Part shown: positions 37,283 to 45,140 of the stretch, piece by piece
Layout of the letters: the number at the start of each line of letters is the position of its first letter
Position numbering within the stretch: the stretch's first letter is position 1
Source: CAZGAH01 sp964523295
GTDB taxonomy: Bacteria; Desulfobacterota; Desulfovibrionia; Desulfovibrionales; Desulfovibrionaceae
Length of the DNA stretch: 49,113 nucleotides
Direction of reading: 5' to 3'
Assembly: GCA_964523295.1 (NCBI GenBank)
Contig: CAZGAH010000030.1
Location: forward strand, 1-49,113
Program-made: the position numbers and the translations under genes
Notes under the pieces: generated by a model
Seen by the model: the letters and a program-made list of their open reading frames with translations, nothing else
The model's database searches: none
Told to the model about the DNA's origin: nothing

Positions 37283-37858
37283 ATGGATGATTTCCGGGAC
37301 AGCAGAACCGCGGCGCCGGCTCCCGGCCCTGCACTGCCGCAGTGTCCGGACATGGCAGCCCTGGAGCTCCTGGATGAGGCCGGACTGCGCGACTATGTCG
37401 CCTTCCTGCTGCATCAGTACCGCGTGGTCGATGCCTTCTGGTTCATCCGCGCGGAAGAGGCCTACGGGCTCGACGCCGCGGAAACGCTCAACGAACGGGT
37501 CTGGGGCAAGGTGTCGCAGCTCGCGGCCCGGGACATCAAACGGCGTTTCGCCATCACCGAGGCCGGCCTGGAAGGCTTCGCCAGGGCCTTGCGCCTCTTC
37601 CCCTGGTCGCTCATCGTCGGCTACGAACTGCGCGAGGAGGACGGTGGATTGACACTGGACGTCCCCGCCTGCCCGGCACAGTTGGGCCGGCTCAAACACG
37701 GACGCGGGGAATACGCCTGCAAGGCCATGCATTTGGCCGAATTCGAAAGCTTCGCCCGGGAGATCGATCCGGCCATCCGGGTCGAATGCCGTTTCGCCCC
37801 GCCCGATCCGCATCCGCAAACACTGTTCTGCAGCTGGCGGTTTACCATAGGGGAATGA
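37283..37858 (+). CDS. DUF6125-like cytosolic protein of unknown function
   Basis: A 191-residue soluble protein starting at ATG 37283 after GGAGG. It contains FLLHQYRVVDAFWFIRAEEAYG, ERVWGKVSQLAARDIKRRF and a C-terminal Cys/His-bearing segment (CPAQLGRLKHGRGEYACKAMHLAEFESFAREIDP, then CRFAPPDPHP...CSWRF). This resembles the DUF6125 family found in anaerobes, where the Cys and His could bind a metal or cofactor. Function unknown. It sits in an apparent operon between folD and pyk. Confidence 0.7.
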   Translation: MDDFRDSRTAAPAPGPALPQCPDMAALELLDEAGLRDYVAFLLHQYRVVDAFWFIRAEEAYGLDAAETLNERVWGKVSQLAARDIKRRFAITEAGLEGFARALRLFPWSLIVGYELREEDGGLTLDVPACPAQLGRLKHGRGEYACKAMHLAEFESFAREIDPAIRVECRFAPPDPHPQTLFCSWRFTIGE

Positions 37859-37899
37859 CCCCGAACCCCGCACACCCCTGTAAGCAAGGAGCACTTCGT

Positions 37900-39342
37900 A
37901 TGCGCACGAAAATCGTCGCCACCCTGGGACCGGCCTCCATGGCCTACGATACGCTCAAGCAGATGGTCGGCTTCGGCGTCCGCATCTTCCGGCTGAACTT
38001 CTCGCATTCCAACGCCGCCACCTTCCAGCCCGTGGTCAAGATGATCCGGGAGCTGGAAAACGAGCTGAACCTGCCGCTGACGGCCATGGGCGACCTCTGC
38101 GGTCCCAAGACCCGCATCGGCGACATCGAGGGCTCGCCCAGGCAGATCGATAAAGACGACCTGGTCCTGCTCGGACTGCCCGACCAGGACCCTGACAACG
38201 ATCAGGTCTTCATCGGGCTGAATTTCCCCGAGCTGCTCAAGGGGCTCGATAAGGGTATGCCCGTGTCCCTGAGCGACGGGATGCTCCGCTTCAGCGTGGA
38301 GCGCGTGCTCAAGGCCGACCAGCTCTTCGAACTGCGCTCCCAGAACGGCGGCCTGCTCACCTCGCACAAGGGCATCACCTTCCCGGGCAAACATCACGCC
38401 GTGCGTGCGCTCACGCCCAAGGACCGCATCGACGCGCACGAGGGCCTGGACATCGGCCTGGACGCCCTGGCCATGTCCTTTGTCCAGGACCGTAGCGACG
38501 TGGACGACCTCAAAGCGGAAATCCGCAAACACGGCACCTGGCTGCCCGTTGTCGCCAAGCTCGAGCGCAAGAACGCCGTGGACAACGTCGAGTCCATTCT
38601 CGACGCCGCGGACGCGGTCATGGTCGCCCGCGGCGACCTCGGCCTGGAATGCCCGCTCACCGAGCTGCCCGTGATCCAGAAACGCATCATCCGCGCCGCG
38701 CGTCACGCCCAGAAGGCCGCTATCGTCGCCACGCAGATGGTCCTGTCCATGGTCAACAATCCCCTGCCCACGCGCGCCGAGGTCACCGACGTGGCCAATG
38801 CCATCATGGACGGTGCCGATTGCGTCATGCTCTCCGAGGAAACCGCCATCGGCAGCTACCCGCTGGACGTCGTCAGCCTGATCCAGGGCATTGCCGGCAG
38901 CGCCGAGGCCTACATGCTCGAGCGCATCCAGGGTCCCTATCAGCCCAAAAAGGAGAAATATCCGGCCAAGTATCTCGCTTACGCGGCCTGCCTGCTCGCC
39001 GACAATCTCGAGAGCCCGGCCCTGGTCTGCCACTCCACCAGCGGCAACACCGCCCGGCTGCTGGCCAGCCGCCGGCCGACCCAGCCGATTTATGCCCTGA
39101 CCCCGGACAGCAAAGTCTTGCACATGTTGAACTTCTATTTCGGCATTCACCCCGCGGCACCCGATTTGAGCATCGAAAGCCACGAGCTGCGCGCGGAGGC
39201 CTTTATCCGAAATATGGACGGATTCAAACCCGGCGATCCGCTGGTCATTACCTCCGGCCAGCCGACCCCCGGCCAGGACAGGGAACTCATGAAAGACAAG
39301 GACGCCCTGATCACGAATCTGATCAAGGTCTACTACAAATAA
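37900..39342 (+). CDS. pyk: Pyruvate kinase
   Basis: A 480-residue glycolytic enzyme: TKIVATLGPAS, FRLNFSHS, GDLCGPKTRIG, AMSFVQDRSD, the active-site VMVARGDLGLE (metal-binding Glu/Asp nearby) and TRAEVTDVANAIMDGADCVMLSEETAIGSYP. It makes pyruvate and ATP from phosphoenolpyruvate and ADP. The C-terminal regulatory domain is complete. CAAGGAG lies just upstream of the start. Confidence 0.96.
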   Translation: MRTKIVATLGPASMAYDTLKQMVGFGVRIFRLNFSHSNAATFQPVVKMIRELENELNLPLTAMGDLCGPKTRIGDIEGSPRQIDKDDLVLLGLPDQDPDNDQVFIGLNFPELLKGLDKGMPVSLSDGMLRFSVERVLKADQLFELRSQNGGLLTSHKGITFPGKHHAVRALTPKDRIDAHEGLDIGLDALAMSFVQDRSDVDDLKAEIRKHGTWLPVVAKLERKNAVDNVESILDAADAVMVARGDLGLECPLTELPVIQKRIIRAARHAQKAAIVATQMVLSMVNNPLPTRAEVTDVANAIMDGADCVMLSEETAIGSYPLDVVSLIQGIAGSAEAYMLERIQGPYQPKKEKYPAKYLAYAACLLADNLESPALVCHSTSGNTARLLASRRPTQPIYALTPDSKVLHMLNFYFGIHPAAPDLSIESHELRAEAFIRNMDGFKPGDPLVITSGQPTPGQDRELMKDKDALITNLIKVYYK

Positions 39343-39394
39343 CCCGGCCTGCGCGTCGTCACGACCAGGACCCGAACAGCACTACGAGGACACC

Positions 39395-39586
39395 ATGCGT
39401 CTTATTCTGGCCATCTTCCTGCCCTGGCTCCAGTTCTTCACCATCGGCAGACCCCTCACCGGCGTCATCTGCCTGGTGCTGCAGCTCACGATCATCGGCT
39501 GGATTCCGGCGGCCATCTGGAGCGTCTACGCCCTGAGCCAGTACAACACTGATCAAAAGATCGAAGAAGTCTTGAAAAACCGGTAA
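39395..39586 (+). CDS. YqaE/PMP3-family small membrane protein
   Basis: A 63-residue hydrophobic peptide with two membrane segments: MRLILAIFLPWLQFFTIGRP and GVICLVLQLTIIGWIPAAIWSVYAL. The ending YALSQYNTDQKIEEVLKNR is typical of the UPF0057 (PMP3/YqaE) group associated with membrane potential and stress. Start after CGAGGA. Too small to show any catalytic role. Confidence 0.85.
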   Translation: MRLILAIFLPWLQFFTIGRPLTGVICLVLQLTIIGWIPAAIWSVYALSQYNTDQKIEEVLKNR

Positions 39587-39592
39587 CCACGA

Positions 39593-39620
39593 CGGCCCTG
39601 CCAGTCTGATGGCAGGGCCG
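39593..39620 (+). terminator. Hairpin between the YqaE-like gene and nifS
   Basis: CGGCCCTGCCA-GTCTGA-TGGCAGGGCCG is a perfect 11-base-pair stem seven bases after the stop codon. No T-run; may act with Rho or as a processing site. Confidence 0.5.
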
Positions 39621-39647
39621 CCGTCTCCGCGCACGCCAGGACACGCC

Positions 39648-40832
39648 ATGACCATCACCTACCTGGACAACAACGCCACCACGCGCGTCGACCCGGCCGT
39701 GCTGGAGGAAATGCTGCCCTTTTTCTGCCAGACCTACGGCAACCCCTCCAGTGCGCACGGGCCGGGCAACCAGGCGGCCCGGGCACTGGCGCAGGCCCGG
39801 GAGCGCGTCGCCAGTGCCCTGGGTTGCCACCCTGATGAAATCGTCTTCACCGCCGGCGGTTCCGAAAGCGATAACGCCGCCATCCGCTCGGCCCTGCGCA
39901 GTCGGCCCGACAAGCGGCATCTGCTGACCACGCGCGTTGAGCATCCCGCCGTGCTCAATCTGGCCCGGGAACTGGAATCCCAAGGCTACGCCATCACCCG
40001 CCTGGGCGTCGACGCCGACGGTCGACTGGACCTGGACGAATACCGGGACAGCCTGCGCCCGGACACCGCCCTGGTCTCCGTGATGTACGCGAACAACGAA
40101 ACCGGTGTGCTCTTTCCAGTGTACGAGCTGGCCAGCATCGCCCGGGAGCGCGGAATCCTCTTTCATACGGACGCGGTGCAGGCCGTGGGCAAGGTCGGCT
40201 GCAACCTGCTACGCCTGCCTGCGGATTTCCTGGCCCTCTCCGGCCACAAGCTGCACGCGCCCAAGGGCGTGGGCGCGCTGTTCGTGCGCCGCGGCGTGCC
40301 CCTTCACCCGCTCATCGTCGGCGGCGGACAGGAACACGGACGCCGCGCGGGCACGGAAAACATGGCCGGGATCGTGGGACTGGGCAAGGCGATGGAACTC
40401 GCCGCGTGCGCGATGACCGACGAGGCCGCCAGACTGGCGGCCCTGCGCGACCGTCTGGAAACCACGCTGCTGGCGTCCATCCCGGACGCGTGCCGCAACG
40501 GCGCCGCCGAGCCCCGGCTGCCCAATACCGCCAGCCTGGCCTTCAGGCACGTGGACGGCGCCGCTGTCCTGCGGCAGCTCGACCAACTCGGCATCTGTGC
40601 CAGCGCCGGCGCCGCCTGCGCGGCCGGCGGCCTCAAGGTCTCGTCCGTGCTCGCGGCCATGGGCCTGCCCCTCGACCAGGCGAGGGGAACTATCCGCTTC
40701 AGCCTGGGCCGCTTTTCGACCGCGGACGACGTCGATATCGTGCTGCGCGAGTTGCCCCCGATGGTCGCACGTCTGCGCCGGGACCAACCCGGTTGCGGAC
40801 TGCCGGGCGCCGCGGGCTGCACCGGGAACTGA
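39648..40832 (+). CDS. NifS-type cysteine desulfurase
   Basis: A 394-residue PLP enzyme. YLDNNATTRVDP opens the protein, EHPAVLN and HTDAVQAVGK follow, and SGHKLHAPKGVGALFVRR carries the PLP Lys. The active-site Cys loop is in ASAGAACAAGG (about residue 325), which differs from the usual ASxGSACSSG. The enzyme removes sulfur from cysteine as a persulfide for Fe-S cluster or other sulfur transfer. It is upstream of cysK with a 23-base gap, an unusual pairing that joins sulfur removal and cysteine supply. Confidence 0.93.
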   Translation: MTITYLDNNATTRVDPAVLEEMLPFFCQTYGNPSSAHGPGNQAARALAQARERVASALGCHPDEIVFTAGGSESDNAAIRSALRSRPDKRHLLTTRVEHPAVLNLARELESQGYAITRLGVDADGRLDLDEYRDSLRPDTALVSVMYANNETGVLFPVYELASIARERGILFHTDAVQAVGKVGCNLLRLPADFLALSGHKLHAPKGVGALFVRRGVPLHPLIVGGGQEHGRRAGTENMAGIVGLGKAMELAACAMTDEAARLAALRDRLETTLLASIPDACRNGAAEPRLPNTASLAFRHVDGAAVLRQLDQLGICASAGAACAAGGLKVSSVLAAMGLPLDQARGTIRFSLGRFSTADDVDIVLRELPPMVARLRRDQPGCGLPGAAGCTGN

Positions 40833-40855
40833 TCAGACGAGAGGAGGGCCGGAGC

Positions 40856-41575
40856 ATGAAGATTGCCGAATCCGCGCTCGGGCTGGTCGGCCGGACGCCC
40901 CTGGTCTGGCTGCGCCGCGTCACCCGGGACTGCGTCGCGCGCGTTGCGGCCAAACTGGAGTATTTCAATCCCTGCGGCTCGATCAAGGACCGCATCGCCC
41001 TGCGCATGATCGAAGAGGCCGAGGCGGCGGGATTGCTCGGCCCGGGCGCCACGGTGGTGGAGCCGACCAGCGGCAACACCGGCATCGCCCTGGCCTTCGT
41101 NNNNNNNNNNGAAGAGCTCTGGCGCGACACCGACGGCGCCATCGACGCCTTTGTGGCCGGCGTGGGCACCGGCGGCACGATTACCGGCGTGGCCCAGGCG
41201 CTCAAGGAGCGCAAGCCCGGATTCCAGGCCGTGGCCGTCGAACCCGCTGATTCGCCCGTGCTCTCGGGCGGAAGCCCCGCCCCGCACGCCCTTCAGGGGC
41301 TCGGCCCCGGCTTCGTACCGACCGTGCTCCAGACCGGACTGCTCGACGAGATTATCCGCGTCGATCACACGCAGGCCGTGCGCATGGCCCGACGCCTGCT
41401 GCGCGAGGAGGGCATCCTCGCGGGCCTGTCCTCCGGCGCCATTGTCCACGCCGCCATCGCCTACGCGCAGCGCCCCGAAAACGCGGGCAAACTGGTGGTC
41501 TGCATCGTCTGCGACACGGGCGAACGCTACCTGAGCACCCCGCTTTTCGCCGACGCCGACCGTGACGAGCGCTGA
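40856..41575 (+). CDS. cysK: Cysteine synthase (contains assembly gap)
   Basis: A PLP enzyme that makes cysteine from O-acetylserine and sulfide. NPCGSIKDRIALRM carries the PLP Lys; EPTSGNTGIALAF is the substrate loop, and after the gap come VAGVGTGGTITGV and LSSGAIVHAAI. GAGGAGGGCCGG is the ribosome binding site. Ten Ns (41101-41110) replace what is about 75-80 residues in normal CysK, including the MPETMS region and the stretch up to NPANPEIH. The true gene should be roughly 230 bases longer here. The frame is preserved across the Ns only by chance. Confidence 0.93.
   Translation: MKIAESALGLVGRTPLVWLRRVTRDCVARVAAKLEYFNPCGSIKDRIALRMIEEAEAAGLLGPGATVVEPTSGNTGIALAFXXXXEELWRDTDGAIDAFVAGVGTGGTITGVAQALKERKPGFQAVAVEPADSPVLSGGSPAPHALQGLGPGFVPTVLQTGLLDEIIRVDHTQAVRMARRLLREEGILAGLSSGAIVHAAIAYAQRPENAGKLVVCIVCDTGERYLSTPLFADADRDER
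41101..41110. other. Assembly gap (10 N) in cysK
   Basis: Left flank encodes TSGNTGIALAF and right flank EELWRDTDGAIDAF. In known cysteine synthases these are separated by about 78 residues, so about 230 bases are missing rather than ten. Confidence 0.9.
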
Positions 41576-41700
41576 GTAACGCCGGCAGGAATTCCCTGAG
41601 GCCGACCAGGGCCTGTCGTCGCCAAACCGTCCCCTCCAGACTGTTCATTGCACTCCATATGCACGCCTTTCGCCATGCACTGGTGCGAACTCGTTCAGTA

Positions 41701-41728
41701 TTGTCCAGGTTTGGCCAGGCGGTATACT
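41701..41728 (+). promoter_or_regulatory. Sigma-70-like promoter of the toxin gene
   Basis: TTGTCC (41701-41706) and TATACT (41723-41728) are separated by 16 bases and lie 38 bases before the toxin ATG. This implies that the toxin has its own transcription start. Confidence 0.55.
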
Positions 41729-41766
41729 TGAGAGATCACACTATGATTTTCTCAAGAGGAGTTGCC

Positions 41767-42447
41767 ATGTCAGACACACCTGATAATCCAATTTTGACAG
41801 AAGAGCATGAGTTGCTGCACGAAATCTATCCAAAAGTGCGGTTCATCTGGAAAGCAAGTCCAAATGCCTGTGTTCAGTGCAGAACGCGTAACGGTCGGTC
41901 ATATGATTATAATACGCTTCTGGACCTCGGCCGTCCGCATCCCAACTGTCGCTGCACGTTGGAGGTAGATCCAAAAAGTATTAAACAAAAGAAGCTAGGC
42001 GAAATTATATACCCGGAAAAGGATCCTGGACCGATCATGCCGATACTTCCATGGAACATTCCAGAAGGGATAGACATTAAAAAAAATATACAGTTAATGC
42101 GTAGATATTTACCAATTTGCAAAGATTTATTTTTAATACTTGTCCGGCCTAACGGCCGATGGGATTACAAAACTCGTGGTTCGCAATATGAAGACTTTGG
42201 AAACTTCAATTATGGCGCTACAGGTCGGGCTTGCGGATTTTCTGAGGGGGTATTATTGCGTGCAGCTGGAACGGTTCAAATATTTTTTAGCAAATCACGC
42301 GTAGAATGGGGAAGTCCGCTTGATACACATACTTCGAACGGAAAGCAGAGCAGTTACGGTGATGACCCACGGGATCAGGAAATGATTCGGAAAGGCATCA
42401 AATTTTACGAAGCTCTTTGCAAAGCAAAAAAGTGGAAAATAGAGTAA
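41767..42447 (+). CDS. Predicted polymorphic toxin: MuF-like Cys motif plus toxin-44-like C-terminal domain
   Basis: A 226-residue protein starting at ATG 41767 after AAGAGGAG. Residues about 38-75 hold NACVQCRTRNG and then GRPHPNCRCTLEVD, the CxxC/HPNCRC pattern of phage minor head (MuF, SPP1 gp7-like) proteins. The C-terminal part (about 130-222) has GRWDYKTRGSQYEDFGNFNYGATG, LLRAAGTVQ and SSYGDDPRDQEMIRKGIKFYEA, matching my recall of the polymorphic toxin type 44 (Ntox44) domain, whose activity is predicted to be nucleolytic. There is no signal peptide, PAAR or Rhs part, so the delivery route is unknown. It is AT-richer than its upstream neighbours. The A-B array follows after 279 bases. 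Confidence 0.78.
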   Translation: MSDTPDNPILTEEHELLHEIYPKVRFIWKASPNACVQCRTRNGRSYDYNTLLDLGRPHPNCRCTLEVDPKSIKQKKLGEIIYPEKDPGPIMPILPWNIPEGIDIKKNIQLMRRYLPICKDLFLILVRPNGRWDYKTRGSQYEDFGNFNYGATGRACGFSEGVLLRAAGTVQIFFSKSRVEWGSPLDTHTSNGKQSSYGDDPRDQEMIRKGIKFYEALCKAKKWKIE

Positions 42448-42726
42448 TAAAAAATCACAATTGAAGCTGTAGTACTGCATTTTTACTTCTAATTTTAATG
42501 ATTATTTCCAATAAAGCATTTTCTCCTGCAAAGATTCTGATGACTTTGACTGCGCGCCTATCAGACAAACTGATCATCCCGAACGAGCAAGCGCATACTA
42601 CCTAATAAACGATGCAACAAGCAATGGTGACGACTTCTGCCGAAAATTTATATATAAAATTACCAATAAAAGTTTTTTAATTTAACTCAAAGCTTGCAAT
42701 TAAGATTAAACAAAGAAATAAATGTT
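42448..42726 (+). other. Region between toxin and array, with a spacer remnant
   Basis: No gene. From about 42545 to 42665 the sequence matches the conserved spacer found after each B gene (CTATCAGACA...GATCATCCCGAACGAGCAAGCGCATACTACC...GACGACTTCTG), although no B gene precedes it. This suggests that an earlier module was lost between the toxin and A1. Confidence 0.6.
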
Positions 42727-43137
42727 ATGGAGCTATTAATAAAGGAAATTTTATTTATGATGATTATTGCGGTAGTTGGATTTTATGAATCTGTCGCGCC
42801 CTTTGCAGCTGCGCTGACCTTGCCAATTATTCTATTCCTGCGAAAGCGGGTGTCACAACCAGCGCTCGTTGCCTGTGGGTGTATATATTTTTTTATAACG
42901 TATTATTATGTATTCTTTTGCGAGTTCAATTTCCAGTTTACGAAAGCGCAAGATAAAATGTCTGAAAAATGTTTATCCCCGAACCCTGGTATTATATTCA
43001 AATATGGCCTTGTTATTCCGGCGTTCATGTGCCTCATTTTTTTTAGCGTACTAATTTTAATAGCTCGACATGGCAGAGGCGAATCTCTACATCGTCGCTC
43101 TCGCGCCATGGCGTCAAAAGACCATGATGAGGAATAG
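42727..43137 (+). CDS. Array gene A1, small three-pass membrane protein
   Basis: A 136-residue protein starting at ATG 42727. TM1 (about residues 5-28, ILFMMIIAVVGFYESVAPFAAAL) is followed by the conserved LPIILFLRKRVSQPALVACG. TM2 is IYFFITYYYVFF, then a variable loop of about 25 residues rich in Lys, Ser and Pro, then TM3 (LVIPAFMCLIFFSVLILIA) and a basic tail HRRSRAMASKDHDEE. This is the first A copy of the array. Its variable loop differs from the acidic loops of A3 and A5. No family recognised. B1 begins 14 bases after its stop. Confidence 0.75.
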   Translation: MELLIKEILFMMIIAVVGFYESVAPFAAALTLPIILFLRKRVSQPALVACGCIYFFITYYYVFFCEFNFQFTKAQDKMSEKCLSPNPGIIFKYGLVIPAFMCLIFFSVLILIARHGRGESLHRRSRAMASKDHDEE

Positions 43138-43151
43138 CTAAAAGGTGTATT

Positions 43152-43523
43152 ATGTTTTTCCAATTTTTCTTTACACATTGGGAGTCTGCTTTATTCTATA
43201 CAATAATTCCGTCTTTCTTTTTTTCAATGTACGTGGCGAGCATTTGCACACGAAAAAAAATTGTGCTTTATTTTTTCGCTTTTGCGGCATACACATATGT
43301 CGTCCTGCATGGACTGCTATTTGTTTTTGGCCAAGAAGATAGTGTTTACTTTGACACATGGCCTTTAGACCCCGCCTTTGTACTCTGGCTGTGCCTGTGC
43401 GCACTCGGCTTCGCCTGTGCGGCAGGGGTCATGCTCGCAGCTGTCCTCACATCGATTGCAGGTATGCTCCGACGCGTGCTGTCCGCTGCAGGCAGGCTCT
43501 ACCGGTTCTGGGACTCCCTCTGA
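43152..43523 (+). CDS. Array gene B1, small three-pass membrane protein
   Basis: A 123-residue protein starting at ATG 43152 after AAAAGG. TM1 is about residues 10-28; CTRKK is the conserved basic turn; TM2 is FFAFAAYTYVVLHGLLFVF; a short variable loop (GQEDSVYFDTWPLDP) follows; TM3 is AFVLWLCLCALGFACAAGVML. The invariant tail MLRRVLSAAGRLYRFWDSL ends it. The 5' two thirds are AT-rich and the 3' third (from about 43367) is GC-rich. Its 3' part is identical to that of B6. Confidence 0.75.
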   Translation: MFFQFFFTHWESALFYTIIPSFFFSMYVASICTRKKIVLYFFAFAAYTYVVLHGLLFVFGQEDSVYFDTWPLDPAFVLWLCLCALGFACAAGVMLAAVLTSIAGMLRRVLSAAGRLYRFWDSL

Positions 43524-43704
43524 GCGCCTTGAGAGCAGCGGCCACCAGACAGTCTGAGCGGCCCGAACGGGCAAGTGAAAACTATCTGGCAAACGAGGCA
43601 GCAGGCGATGGCGATGACTTCTGGAGGGATGTTGTATATAAAAACCAATTAACACTTTAATTTCATTTTATACCTACAATTACAGTAAAACAAAAAAGTT
43701 AGCT
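43524..43704 (+). repeat. Conserved post-B spacer (copy 1)
   Basis: Starts right after the B1 stop with GCGCCTTGAGAGCAGCGGCCACCAGACAG and continues through CCGAACGGGCAAGTG. In the frame starting at TTG 43529 it reads LRAAATRQSERPERASENYL...DDFWRDVVYK, similar to what the other spacers encode in the same frame. Identical to the spacer after B6. Confidence 0.7.
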
Positions 43705-44137
43705 ATGGAATTGTGGATAAAATCGATTTTATTTATGTTGATCATTGCTATAGTTGGATTTTATGAATCTGTCGCGCCCTTTGCTGCTGCGCTGACCTTG
43801 CCAATTATTCTATTCCTGCGAAAGCGGGTGTCACGGCCCGCCCTCGTTGCATGCGGGTGTATTTACTTCTTAATAACATATTATTTCTTATTCTTTTTTA
43901 TGTCTAGTTTTTTTGCTTGAGATAGAGAAAGATATTGTGACTGATTTTCTGCCTGTGCCTGATGAATTGATGCCAATTGATTTTTATGCTCTTATACTTA
44001 GATACGGTATCGCCCTGCCAGCTCTTTTGTATTTCATTTTTTTCAGAGTAATAATGAAATTGGATCGACATGGCGGCGACAACTCTCTACAGCGTCGCTC
44101 TCGCGACATGCCGGCAAAAGATCACGATTTGCAATAG
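43705..44137 (+). pseudogene. Array gene A2, frameshifted at a T7 run
   Basis: ATG 43705 opens an A-type protein (MELWIKSILFMLIIAIVGFY, then LTLPIILFLRKRVSRPALVACG) that ends early at 43920. At 43906-43919 the sequence AGTTTTTTTGCTTGAG has seven Ts; with six Ts the frame would run on through LLEIEKDIVTDFLPVPDEL and TM3 to the conserved tail QRRSRDMPAKDHDLQ at 44137. So this copy is either a frameshift pseudogene, a length-variable switch, or a sequencing error in the homopolymer. Apart from that it is a normal A gene, 14 bases before B2. Confidence 0.7.
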
Positions 44138-44151
44138 TTAAAAGGTGATTT

Positions 44152-44523
44152 ATGTTTGTTAAATTCTTTTTTTCACATTGGAAAATTGTTTTATTGTACA
44201 CAGTAATTATTTCTTTCTTTTTTTCGGATTATTTGGAGAAGGTTTGCACACGAAAAAAAATTGTAATCTATTCTCTCGCATTTGCTTCATACACGTATGT
44301 CGTCCTGCATGGACTGCTATCTTTTGCCACCCAAGAAAAGGGTTTTTACTTTTACAAATGGCCATTAGAGCCCTCCTTTGTACTCTGGCTGTGCCTGTGC
44401 GCACTCGGCGTCGCGTGTACGGCCGGGATTATGCTCGCACCGATCCTCACATGGATTCCGGTCATGCTCCGGCGCGTGCTGTCCGCTGCGGGCAGGCTCT
44501 ACCGGTTCTGGGACTCCCTCTGA
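44152..44523 (+). CDS. Array gene B2, small three-pass membrane protein
   Basis: A 123-residue B protein (MFVKFFFSHWKIVLLYTVII start) after AAAAGG. It has the conserved CTRKK turn, ASYTYVVLHGLL, WPLEPSFVLWLCLCALG and the invariant tail RRVLSAAGRLYRFWDSL. The variable loop is SFATQEKGFYFYKWPLEP. TM3 differs from B1 in VACTAGIMLAPILTWIPVMLR. It is followed by a spacer copy with a one-base deletion relative to the others. Confidence 0.72.
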   Translation: MFVKFFFSHWKIVLLYTVIISFFFSDYLEKVCTRKKIVIYSLAFASYTYVVLHGLLSFATQEKGFYFYKWPLEPSFVLWLCLCALGVACTAGIMLAPILTWIPVMLRRVLSAAGRLYRFWDSL

Positions 44524-44696
44524 CAGCCTTGATAGCAGCGGCTATCAGTCAGTGTGATCAGCCCGAAGGGAAAGCGAATACTAACTGGAAAATCAGAATT
44601 TGCATTTAACATGACGTTAAATATTAAAAATAAACATTAGCAGTACACTTCTGATTAAATACGCCCCTCAAGGCCTGTTAAAAAAAAGGAATTTTT

Positions 44697-45125
44697 ATGG
44701 GTTATTTAATATTATTACTTTTATTTGTGTTTGTCCTTACTTTGTTGGGGATATATGAAGCCGTCGCGCCAGCAGCAGCGGCGCTGACCATGCCAATTGT
44801 GCTGTTCCTTCGAAAGCGTGTGTCACAGCCAAGGCTCGTTGTTTGCGGAACTATTTATTTTTTTATAACGTATTTTTTTCTATATTTTTTTACTTATGAG
44901 ATTTGTTATATTATAATAGATGAAACTTTATATAATGCTCAATGCGTGTCTGATGACTGGTTGTCAATTGATTTATTTGATATTATATTTAGATTGGGTA
45001 TTGTGTTCCCAGCTCTCTTGTATCACATTTTTTTTAGAGTATTAATTAAAATAGATCGACATGGCGGAGACAAATCTCTACAGCGTCGCTCTCGCGACAT
45101 GGCGGCAAAAGAGCATGATGAGTAA
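44697..45125 (+). CDS. Array gene A3, small three-pass membrane protein
   Basis: A 142-residue A protein starting at ATG 44697. TM1 is ILLLLFVFVLTLLGIYEAVAPAAAAL; the conserved block is MPIVLFLRKRVSQPRLVVCG; TM2 is IYFFITYFFLYFF. The variable loop TYEICYIIIDETLYNAQCVSDDWLSIDLFD is acidic. TM3 is IIFRLGIVFPALLYHIFFRVLI, and the tail is QRRSRDMAAKEHDE. B3 follows but is damaged. Confidence 0.75.
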   Translation: MGYLILLLLFVFVLTLLGIYEAVAPAAAALTMPIVLFLRKRVSQPRLVVCGTIYFFITYFFLYFFTYEICYIIIDETLYNAQCVSDDWLSIDLFDIIFRLGIVFPALLYHIFFRVLIKIDRHGGDKSLQRRSRDMAAKEHDE

Positions 45126-45140
45126 TAGTTAAAAGGCATT

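Noticed and set aside
41767..42447. Toxin as part of a prophage
   Set aside because: Apart from the HPNCRC motif no phage structural, lysis or integrase gene is present in the window.
43524..43560. Conserved hairpin (TGATAGC-AGCG-GCTATCA) in the spacers as a terminator
   Set aside because: The stem is perfect only after B2, has a wobble after B3 and is broken after B1, B4, B5 and B6, so structure is not maintained.
43358..43660. Alternative-frame ORF overlapping the GC-rich end of B1 (and equivalents in other B copies)
   Set aside because: The overlapping part is Arg/Cys-rich shadow of the B TM3 frame; only the post-stop part may be a coding remnant and is reported separately.
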